DNA of 41,673 bases from Bryobacterales bacterium (lineage in GTDB: Bacteria > Acidobacteriota > Terriglobia > Bryobacterales > Bryobacteraceae), in the NCBI GenBank assembly GCA_016789745.1, contig JAEUQF010000325.1, positions 1-41,673 of the forward strand. Reading direction: 5' to 3'. The position numbers and the translations under genes are program-made. The stretch's first letter is position 1. Each line of letters opens with the position of its first letter. Below are positions 32,226 to 39,955 of the stretch, piece by piece. The notes under the pieces are model-generated. The model saw only the letters and a program-made list of their open reading frames with translations. It was not told where the DNA came from and did no database searches.

Positions 32226-34913
32226 ATGGAACGCTGGAAGCGCGTGCAGCAGATCTTCGAGGCGGTGGCCGACCTGCCCGAAACTGCCCGCGCGGCGCGC
32301 CTCAGCGAACTTTGCGTGGATGATGCCGGCCTGCGTGACGAAGTGGAGAGCCTGCTTTCCTTCGACGCGAAGACGGCCCCCTTCCAACGTGCCGTATCCG
32401 AGACGGCCGCCTCGCTCGACGGGCCAGAGTTTATCCATGCCGGTCCCTATCGCATCCTTCGGGAGATCGGCCGTGGCGGAATGGGTGCCGTCTATCTGGC
32501 GGTTCGCGATGACGATGAGTTCCAACGCGAGGTAGCCGTCAAGGTAGTGAAGCGTGGCATGGATACCGATGCTATTGTCCAGCGCTTCCGCACCGAACGC
32601 CAGATCCTGGCATTGCTGGAACATCCGCGCATTGCCCGCCTCTACGATGGAGGCTCCACCCCGGACGGACGGCCCTATCTCGTAATGGAGTATGTGCCGG
32701 GCGAGCCTATCGTGGCCTACTGCCGGGACCGTAACCTGCCGCTACAGGAACGCCTGCAATTGTTTCGGCAGGTGTGTGAGGGTGTCGAGCAGGCGCATCG
32801 CCGTCTTGTTGTGCATCGTGACCTCAAGCCATCAAACATCCTGGTGGCCGATGGCCAAGTGAAACTGCTCGATTTCGGCATCGCCAAACTGCTGGACAGC
32901 GACGCGCAGCACACCATGGCCATGACCGGCATGCGCATGCTCACTCCCGAGTACGCCAGTCCGGAGCAGGTGCGAGGCGAGCCTGTTACGACCGCTACCG
33001 ACATCTATGCCCTCGGTGTGGTTCTCTATGAACTGCTCACCGGGAAGCCCGCCCATGCCCTCGAAACGGGCACTCTCGAAGAGTTGGAACGCGTCGTCTG
33101 CGGCGGCGTGCAACCTGTCACGGGCATCAGCGAGGAACTCGATCACATCATCCGGATGGCGACACGTCTGGAGCCGGAGCGGCGCTACACCGCCGTAGGC
33201 CATCTCTCCGACGATATTGCCCGCTATTTGGAGCAACGTCCCATTCTTGCCCGGCCGGATACACTGGGCTACCGCGCCTCCAAGTTCGTCCGCCGCCATC
33301 GCGGCGCTGTCACCGCGGCTACCCTGCTGCTGCTCACGCTCATCGGGGGCATCGCCGCTACGCTCTGGCAGGCCCATAGGGCTAACGAGAATGCCCGCCG
33401 CGCGGAAGAGCGATTTAAGCAGGTGCGCCGCCTCGCCAATGTCTTTCTCTTCGAACTGGAGCCCAAGGTGCGCCGGCTTGCCGGGTCTACAGATGCCCGC
33501 GAACTGATGGCCCGCACCGCCACTGAGTATCTCGACAGCCTCGCCAAGGAAGCTGCTGGTGACGTTGGCCTGCAGATGGAATTGGCCACCGGCTACCAAC
33601 GTATTGCCGATGTGCAGGGCAGCGACGGCGAGGCCAATCTCGGCCGCCCCATCGAGGCCCAGCAGAATTACCAGAAGGCGATCGCGCTGCTGGAGTCCGC
33701 TGTCCGCGAGAGCCCGCGGCCCGAGGCCCTGCTCGCGCTCGGGCGCCTGGAAGAACGCATCGCCAAACTGGTCACCCGCACCGGAGAGTTCCGGCGCACC
33801 ATTGATCATCGCGAAAAGGCGCTGCTGTGGGCTCGCCGTTACCGCGCCGCGAAGCCGCAGGACAACGCCGGTCTGCTTCTTGAGATCGAAGCCCTTGCCG
33901 ACCTTGCCTCTGAGTACCGCAGCCGGGGTGAGTATCCCAAGTCGCTCGACTACCTGCGCCGGGCTGAACCCTTGGCTCGCCAACTCACCGAACGCGCCCC
34001 TGGCCCTGACTCCGAGGAAACCGCCGCATTGCTGGCCTTCAACCGGGGACGCGTGCATACCCTCTCCGGGCAAATTGCGCAGGCCGCTGAGTTACATCGT
34101 GTCGCCGTGGCCAAGCGCGAGGGGGTGTGGCGCCAAAGCCCGCGGGATGTGCCCGCGGGGCTTCGCCTGATGATCGCCTATCGTACCCTTGCCATTGCCT
34201 TAGGCGACCCCGAATGGACGAACCTCGGCAAGTACGCCGAAGCCGCCGAACTGCACCGCAAGACCATCGCCATTGGCGATGAACTCGCCAAGCAGGACAC
34301 CCGCGACCAGGCGGCCGCCCGCTCCACTTCCGTCAGTCTGTTCGGGCTGGCCAAGATACTCACGCTGCAAGGACAGCCCGCGGCCGCCCTGCCCCACCTT
34401 GACCGCGCCATTCGCATCAAGGAGCCTGCCGCTCGCGAGGCGGCCAACATCAACGGCAAGATCGATCTCGCTGTTTTTCTCGTGGAGCGCTCCGTGGCCC
34501 ACCGCCGGCTCGGCCTGTTTCAGAAAGAGATCGCTGATCTTCGAGAGGCGATCGAATGGCACCGCCGGGTGCAGACGCTTTCCCCGAAACGGGAAGACCT
34601 GATTCTCAACCGTGTCCATCCGCTCACTCTGCTGGGTCAGGCGCTTGCACGAAACGCAAGCCGCGGTGCCGCCGATGCCGCATTCTCCGAAGCGCTCTCC
34701 GTTACTCACCACCTCGATCCCGCTAAGGCATCCACGGAGCAGGTTCGCGACAGAGCCGCTCTGTTGTATGCGGCCGCGCTCTTCTATACGGGGGAGAAGG
34801 GCTGCGATCTCTATCGCCAGGCCGGCCCCTATCTCGACGAAGCCAACCGCCGCGCCGTCATTCATAGCTATTGGCGCCGCATGACGCCGGAGCCCGGGCC
34901 CAACTGTCCGTAA
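32226..34913 (+). CDS. Serine/threonine protein kinase with transmembrane helix and TPR-type repeats
   Basis: An 895-residue eukaryotic-type kinase. GRGGMGAVYLA (84-94) is the Gly loop, AVKVV carries the ATP Lys, HRDLKPSN is the catalytic loop, DFGIAKL the metal motif, and TPEYASPEQ the activation segment. One membrane helix (AVTAATLLLLTLIGGIAATLW, about 360-380) anchors it, and the outer or C-terminal 500 residues form about ten TPR-like repeats. The N-terminal 70 residues (WKRVQQIFEAVADLPETAR...) are the small helical region common in Acidobacteria kinases. It probably senses an envelope signal through the repeats. Substrate unknown. It follows the TMTC-like gene by 3 nt. Confidence 0.92.
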   Translation: MERWKRVQQIFEAVADLPETARAARLSELCVDDAGLRDEVESLLSFDAKTAPFQRAVSETAASLDGPEFIHAGPYRILREIGRGGMGAVYLAVRDDDEFQREVAVKVVKRGMDTDAIVQRFRTERQILALLEHPRIARLYDGGSTPDGRPYLVMEYVPGEPIVAYCRDRNLPLQERLQLFRQVCEGVEQAHRRLVVHRDLKPSNILVADGQVKLLDFGIAKLLDSDAQHTMAMTGMRMLTPEYASPEQVRGEPVTTATDIYALGVVLYELLTGKPAHALETGTLEELERVVCGGVQPVTGISEELDHIIRMATRLEPERRYTAVGHLSDDIARYLEQRPILARPDTLGYRASKFVRRHRGAVTAATLLLLTLIGGIAATLWQAHRANENARRAEERFKQVRRLANVFLFELEPKVRRLAGSTDARELMARTATEYLDSLAKEAAGDVGLQMELATGYQRIADVQGSDGEANLGRPIEAQQNYQKAIALLESAVRESPRPEALLALGRLEERIAKLVTRTGEFRRTIDHREKALLWARRYRAAKPQDNAGLLLEIEALADLASEYRSRGEYPKSLDYLRRAEPLARQLTERAPGPDSEETAALLAFNRGRVHTLSGQIAQAAELHRVAVAKREGVWRQSPRDVPAGLRLMIAYRTLAIALGDPEWTNLGKYAEAAELHRKTIAIGDELAKQDTRDQAAARSTSVSLFGLAKILTLQGQPAAALPHLDRAIRIKEPAAREAANINGKIDLAVFLVERSVAHRRLGLFQKEIADLREAIEWHRRVQTLSPKREDLILNRVHPLTLLGQALARNASRGAADAAFSEALSVTHHLDPAKASTEQVRDRAALLYAAALFYTGEKGCDLYRQAGPYLDEANRRAVIHSYWRRMTPEPGPNCP

Positions 34914-34920
34914 TGGTGCA

Positions 34921-34949
34921 TTGCGCGCTTCCCGCCGTGCGAATATAAA
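34921..34949 (+). promoter_or_regulatory. Putative promoter of cydAB
   Basis: TATAAA (34944-34949) with TTGCGC exactly 17 nt upstream (34921-34926) precedes the cydA ATG by 35 nt, between the kinase and cydA. The -10 is good, the -35 matches only its first three bases. Confidence 0.4.
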
Positions 34950-34984
34950 GGCGTCATTACCTTCCTTACTTGGGAACAATTCAT

Positions 34985-36520
34985 ATGGATGTTGTCTGGC
35001 TTTCCCGCCTGCAATTCGCACTCACTATCATGTTTCATTACCTGTTCCCGCCCCTTACCATCGGTATGGGCGTCGTACTGGTATACCTTGAGGCCAACTA
35101 TCTCCGGACGCGCGAGCCCATCTACGAAACCGCCGCGCGCTTCTGGACCCAACTCTACGCCGCAACCTTCGCCATGGGCGTTGCCACCGGCATTGTCATG
35201 GAGTTTCAGTTCGGCACAAACTGGGCCAACTACTCCCGCTTCGTCGGGGACGTGTTCGGCTCCGCCCTCGCAGCCGAAGGCATCTTCGCCTTCTTCCTGG
35301 AATCCGGATTCCTGGCCGTTCTGGTTTTCGGATGGGAGAAAGTAGGTCCGCGGTTCCACCTGTTCGCAACCATCATGGTGGCGCTCGGATCCATCTTCTC
35401 CTCCATCTGGATCATCGTCGCCAATAGCTGGCAGCAGACTCCCGCCGGCCATCGCATCGCCACCATGCTGCGCGACGGCCAGCCCTGGCTTATCGACGGC
35501 CAACCGGTGATGCGCGCCGAAACCGCCGATTTCTGGGCCGTGGTGTGGAATCCCTCCACCATCCACCGCCTCTCGCACACGCTATTCGGGGCCTTCATCC
35601 TGGGCGCGTTTTTCATCATGAGCATCTCCGCCTGGTACCTGCTGCGGCGCAAACACGAAGACTTCGCGCGCCGTTCCTGCACCGGTGGACTCCTCTTCGC
35701 CACCTTCTTCAGTACCATCATGTGGATCTCCGGCGACCTCAATGCCCGCATGGTCGGCCGCGAACAACCCGCCAAACTAGCGGCCTTCGAAGGCCACTTC
35801 GAAACCGGGCGCGGCGACCTCACGCTGCTCGGCCTGCCGCTGGAGAAAGAAGGCCGCATGGCGTTCAACATAGCCGTGCCCGGCCTGCTCAGCCTGCTGG
35901 TCCATCACGACAGCAGCAAGCCGGTGCTCGGCTTGGACAAGGTCCCGCGTGAATACTGGCCGCCCGTTCTACCCGCCTTCGCTACGTTCCACATCATGGT
36001 TGGCGTTGGTGTCTTCTGCTTTCTCAGTACTGCCTTCGCATCTTTCCTGCACTGGCGTGGCAAGCTCTTCCAAACGCGCTGGCTGCTGTGGATCTTCGTG
36101 TTCGCCGTCATCGCGCCATTCCTTGGCAACGAAGCCGGCTGGGCCGCCGCGGAGATCGGACGCCAGCCGTGGATCGTCCATCCCCGCGTGGTGCGCGATG
36201 CTGCCGGAGAACCGTTGCTGAACGCCGCGGGCATGCTGCAATACCGAATGGAGGAAGGGCTCCTCACGCGCCAAGGCGTCTCGGAAACCGTGCAGGCTGA
36301 TCACGTGCTGATCTCCATCATTCTGTTCAGCCTCATCTATGCACTGCTGTTTCTGGTTTGGGTCTCCGTGCTGCACCATAAGATCCAAGTTGGTCCCAAG
36401 CCCGTTAAACTGGGCTCCGAACCCATTCGCCAGGGTTGGACGGAAGCCTCCGCTGCCCGCACGTTGCATCAATCCACTATGTCCGAAGCCAAGCAGGAAC
36501 CGCGCCCGGGGGAGGTCTAG
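34985..36520 (+). CDS. cydA: Cytochrome bd ubiquinol oxidase subunit I
   Basis: A 511-residue membrane protein from the ATG at 34985 (MDVVWLSRLQFALTIMFHYLF). The haem ligand His18 in FHYLF, the quinol-binding GREQPAKLAAFE loop (Lys and Glu of the Q loop), and GRQPWIVHPRV are visible, with about nine membrane helices. The Q loop is short, as in the CIO/S-type oxidases. It reduces O2 with quinol electrons at high affinity. cydB follows 3 nt later. No cydX or cydDC genes are present nearby. Confidence 0.95.
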   Translation: MDVVWLSRLQFALTIMFHYLFPPLTIGMGVVLVYLEANYLRTREPIYETAARFWTQLYAATFAMGVATGIVMEFQFGTNWANYSRFVGDVFGSALAAEGIFAFFLESGFLAVLVFGWEKVGPRFHLFATIMVALGSIFSSIWIIVANSWQQTPAGHRIATMLRDGQPWLIDGQPVMRAETADFWAVVWNPSTIHRLSHTLFGAFILGAFFIMSISAWYLLRRKHEDFARRSCTGGLLFATFFSTIMWISGDLNARMVGREQPAKLAAFEGHFETGRGDLTLLGLPLEKEGRMAFNIAVPGLLSLLVHHDSSKPVLGLDKVPREYWPPVLPAFATFHIMVGVGVFCFLSTAFASFLHWRGKLFQTRWLLWIFVFAVIAPFLGNEAGWAAAEIGRQPWIVHPRVVRDAAGEPLLNAAGMLQYRMEEGLLTRQGVSETVQADHVLISIILFSLIYALLFLVWVSVLHHKIQVGPKPVKLGSEPIRQGWTEASAARTLHQSTMSEAKQEPRPGEV

Positions 36521-36523
36521 ACC

Positions 36524-37543
36524 ATGGATCTGCACATCGTCTGGTTCGCGCTGCTCACCATCCTGCTGGCTGGCTATGCGGTGCTCGACGGCTTCGACCT
36601 CGGCGTCGGGATCCTGCATCTGCTCGCCCGCACAGACCGCGAACGGCGCCTGTTTCTGAATGCCATCGGCCCCATCTGGGATGGCAACGAAGTGTGGCTG
36701 GTCACCTTTGTCGGTGCGCTGTTCGCAGCCTTCCCGCTCGCCTACGCCACTGTACTGTCGACATTCTATCTGCCCGCCATCTTCCTGCTGTTCATGCTGA
36801 TTTTCCGAGCGGTCTCCATCGAGTTCCGCAGCAAACAGCCGTGGCCGATCTGGCGTGCCTGGTGGGACTTCAGCTTCTTCGCCGCCAGTCTGGGAGCATC
36901 CCTGGTCTTTGGATTGCTCCTAGGCAACGCGCTGCTCGGCATCCCGATCGACAGCGCCTATCGCTTTCAGGGCGGCTTGACTGCACTCTTCTCACCCTTC
37001 GCCTTACTGGTGGGCGCCGCCGTCGCGGTCACGTTCGCCATGCATGGCGCCATCTACCTGCACTTGAAGATCCCCGATGAGGATTTGCGCCACCGCCTGC
37101 GCAACTGGATGTGGCATGCCTGGGGCCTCTTCCTGGTCTTCTACCTGCTGGGCACCATCTACACGCTGCTCTATATCCCGCGAGCCGCCGACAACGCCCG
37201 CAGCCTGCCGTGGGCGGGAGCCATTGTTGTCATCAGCGTGCTTGCGATCGCCAACATCCCGCGCGCGCTCTACCGCAACCGCTCGTTCCAGGCGATGGCA
37301 TCGTCCACCGTCGCCATCTTCTCGCTGGTCGTGCTGTTCAGCCTGGTCCTATGGCCGAACCTCATCACCTCCAGCTTGCAGGCGGAGAACAGCCTCACCA
37401 TTTACCGCGCCGCATCGAGTGAAGGCACACTTCGGCTGATGCTGTTCATCGCTCTGTTGGGCATGCCGTTCGTGCTGCTGTACACCGCGGTGGTTTACTG
37501 GACGTTCCGCGGGCGCGTCGAACTCACCGACGTGAGCTACTAA
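36524..37543 (+). CDS. cydB: Cytochrome bd ubiquinol oxidase subunit II
   Basis: A 339-residue membrane protein with about eight helices. The N-terminal LDGFDLGVGILHLL and GPIWDGNEVWLV segments are diagnostic for CydB. It pairs with CydA from the same operon (3-nt gap). The TAA overlaps the convergent ABC-F stop by 4 nt. Confidence 0.95.
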   Translation: MDLHIVWFALLTILLAGYAVLDGFDLGVGILHLLARTDRERRLFLNAIGPIWDGNEVWLVTFVGALFAAFPLAYATVLSTFYLPAIFLLFMLIFRAVSIEFRSKQPWPIWRAWWDFSFFAASLGASLVFGLLLGNALLGIPIDSAYRFQGGLTALFSPFALLVGAAVAVTFAMHGAIYLHLKIPDEDLRHRLRNWMWHAWGLFLVFYLLGTIYTLLYIPRAADNARSLPWAGAIVVISVLAIANIPRALYRNRSFQAMASSTVAIFSLVVLFSLVLWPNLITSSLQAENSLTIYRAASSEGTLRLMLFIALLGMPFVLLYTAVVYWTFRGRVELTDVSY

Positions 37544-39156
37544 GCCGTCTGCAGCTTCTGCTGGAATTCCTCGTACGGGCCCTGGAAGTCTTCAATCTGC
37601 CCGTCGGCGAAGTTCCAGATACGCGTGGCCACTTCGTCAATCACGTCGTGGTCATGCGTCACCAGCAGCACCGTGCCTTCGAACTTCTGCAGCGCAATGT
37701 TCAACGCGTTGATGCTTTCCAGATCCAGGTGGTTCGTCGGCTCGTCCAACACCAGAAAATTCGGCTTCTCCAGCATCATCCGGCAGAAGATCAGCCGCGC
37801 CTGCTCGCCGCCCGACAGCACTTCCGTCCTTTTGGTGGCATCTTCGCCGCTAAACAGCATCTGCCCCAGCACGCCGCGCAGGTCAATCTGTGACGATTGC
37901 GGGCTGAAGCCGTGCAGCCATTCGAGCAGCGTCTTGCCCGGCTCGATGGTGCCGCTGTGATCCTGCGCGAAGTAGCCGATCTGCACCTCGTGGCCCCAGG
38001 TCACGGTGCCCGCATCGGGCGTGATGCCCAGCGGCTTGCCGTCATACCCCGGCCAGTTGCCCAGAATCGACTGCAGCATCGTGGTCTTACCAGCGCCGTT
38101 GCGGCCCAGCAGTGCGATCTTCTCCCCGCGGCTGATGCTGGCTGTGAAATTGTTGATCACCGGGTTGCCGTCGTAGCCGCGGCTCAGTCCCTTGATCTCC
38201 AGCGGATGCCGTCCGCTCGGCCGGTTCAATTGAAAGCGAATGAACGGCCGCTGGATGTTCGACTTTGCCAGATCCGCCGTCTGCAACCGCTCCACTTCCT
38301 TCTTTCGCGACGTGGTCTGCGCGGAGCGCGTACCGGCCGAGAAGCGCGCGATGAACTCGTTCAACTGCGCAATCTTCTTCTCGCGCTGCGCATTCTCCGC
38401 CTCGACGCGCGCGCGAATCTTCGTCTTCGCCAGCACCATGTCGTCATAGCCGCCGGTGTAGAGAATCACCGATTCGTAGTCAATATCCGCGGCGTGCGTG
38501 CAGACTTCGTTCAGGAAGTGGCGATCGTGCGAAATGACGATGAGGCAGCCGTCGTACTTCAACAGGTAGCTCTGCAGCCAGTGCACCGATTCCAGGTCAA
38601 GGTGGTTCGTCGGCTCGTCCAGCAGCAATACATCGGGCGATCCGAACAGCGCCTGCGCCAGCAGCACGCGCACCTTCTGCCCGCCCTGCAACTCGCTCAT
38701 CTTGCGCTCGTGCAGCGGTTCGGGGATGTCCAGGCCGTCCAACAGAACTGCGGCGTCGGTTTCGGCCGTATAGCCGCCCTCATCGCCAACTATGCCTTCC
38801 AACTCACCCAACCGCATCCCGTCCTCATCGGTGAGTTCGCTGTAGTCCTTCGCGTACAACTCCTCACGCTGCTGCAGCGCCGTCCACAGCCGTGCGTTGC
38901 CCATGATGACCGTGTCGATCACGCGGAATTCGTCAAACGCGAACTGATCCTGGCGCAGGATGCCCATACGCTTCGGACGGGTAATCGTGCCCTGATCGGC
39001 TTCCAACTCGCCCGTCAGGATCTTCATGAGTGTGGATTTCCCGGCGCCATTCGGGCCGGTGATGGCGTAGCGCCGTCCCGTTTGGAACGTCACGTTCACG
39101 TCATCGAACAAAACTTTCGCGCCGAAGCGCTTGGAAACATGGTTTACTGCAAGCAC
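37540..39156 (-). CDS. ABC-F family ATPase (YbiT-like)
   Basis: A 538-residue soluble protein with two ABC domains: GPNGAGKST, LQGGQKVRV and LLLDEPTNHLD, then GRNGAGKTT, LSGGEQARL and LVLDEPTNHLD. ABC-F proteins bind ribosomes and relieve stalling; YbiT-type members have no long arm insertion, as here. Between the domains (about 240-300) is the positively charged linker that reaches the peptidyl-transferase centre. Start GTG at 39156, 78 nt after the DUF1080 gene. No resistance role is implied by the sequence. Confidence 0.9.
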   Translation of the reverse strand: MLAVNHVSKRFGAKVLFDDVNVTFQTGRRYAITGPNGAGKSTLMKILTGELEADQGTITRPKRMGILRQDQFAFDEFRVIDTVIMGNARLWTALQQREELYAKDYSELTDEDGMRLGELEGIVGDEGGYTAETDAAVLLDGLDIPEPLHERKMSELQGGQKVRVLLAQALFGSPDVLLLDEPTNHLDLESVHWLQSYLLKYDGCLIVISHDRHFLNEVCTHAADIDYESVILYTGGYDDMVLAKTKIRARVEAENAQREKKIAQLNEFIARFSAGTRSAQTTSRKKEVERLQTADLAKSNIQRPFIRFQLNRPSGRHPLEIKGLSRGYDGNPVINNFTASISRGEKIALLGRNGAGKTTMLQSILGNWPGYDGKPLGITPDAGTVTWGHEVQIGYFAQDHSGTIEPGKTLLEWLHGFSPQSSQIDLRGVLGQMLFSGEDATKRTEVLSGGEQARLIFCRMMLEKPNFLVLDEPTNHLDLESINALNIALQKFEGTVLLVTHDHDVIDEVATRIWNFADGQIEDFQGPYEEFQQKLQTA

Positions 39157-39234
39157 AGGTAGATTCCGAAGTCCTTATTGGGGTGTGCCGCCAAAGGCTG
39201 GCAAGGCAGGAAACTACCAGTATAGCGTGCGGCC

Positions 39235-39939
39235 TTACTGTGCCGCTGTCGAACTCGGCGGCAACTCCAGCAGGCGGATATTGCGGAAGTGAATTTCGCC
39301 GCCTTCACTCTCCAGGCACAGGTAGCCCTTGCGCTTGGTCGATCCGCGAATGCCATTCACGAACTTCCCGTTCACCGACAGCTTAATCACGCCGTCCACG
39401 GCCACCACGTCATACGTGTTCCACTCGCCCTTGCCCTTTACGCGGTATTCAATCGAGGAACTGCGCGGGCCGCGCGGGTAGTCCGGAATCGTATTCACGC
39501 CGCCTACGCCGAAGAGTTCCCCGCTCACATAGGCGAACGTCGGCATCACACCGTCCTTCATGTGCAGCCGCGGATACTCGGGATCCAGCATCTGGATCTC
39601 CACGCCGTCCGGCAGATGATTGCGCTCGCCGGGCACCGCGCTCGACCAGGCAAACACACCCGAGTTGCCGCCTGCTTCCTTGTGGCTCCATTCAATGTGC
39701 AGCATGAAGTTTTCATACTCGCGGTCGCTGCGCATCACGCCGATCGGACGCCCGCTGCACACCAGCAAGCCATCGCGCACACTCCACGTAGTGGGATCCG
39801 TATTCACGTTCACCCAGCCAGTCAGGTCCTTGCCGTTAAACAGATCGCGAAACTGCAGCGGGGCCGGGGCCTGTTCTTCCGCGCTGACGAACATCCCTCC
39901 GGCAACCGCTATAAGTGCGACAACCAATAAGCGAAGCAT
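39235..39939 (-). CDS. Exported DUF1080 (3-keto-disaccharide hydrolase-like) protein
   Basis: A 234-residue protein from the ATG at 39939 (MLRLLVVALIAVAGGMF, signal peptide); a TTG three codons upstream is possible. FRDLFNGKDLTGW and NFMLHIEWSHKEAGGNSGVF are the DUF1080 signature, a concanavalin-like fold with members that cleave 3-keto glycosides. It starts 16 nt after the esterase-SMP30 gene, suggesting joint action on sugars or lactones. Confidence 0.9.
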   Translation of the reverse strand: MLRLLVVALIAVAGGMFVSAEEQAPAPLQFRDLFNGKDLTGWVNVNTDPTTWSVRDGLLVCSGRPIGVMRSDREYENFMLHIEWSHKEAGGNSGVFAWSSAVPGERNHLPDGVEIQMLDPEYPRLHMKDGVMPTFAYVSGELFGVGGVNTIPDYPRGPRSSSIEYRVKGKGEWNTYDVVAVDGVIKLSVNGKFVNGIRGSTKRKGYLCLESEGGEIHFRNIRLLELPPSSTAAQ

Positions 39940-39955
39940 CGCCGTCAATCGTAAC

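Noticed and set aside
32832..34073. Minus-strand ORF opposite the kinase TPR part
   Set aside because: Antisense of a real kinase gene; no domain character.
37897..39162. Long plus-strand ORF of 421 residues opposite the ABC-F gene
   Set aside because: Composition rich in Arg, His and Val typical of the antisense of a GC-rich gene; the ABC motifs are on the other strand.
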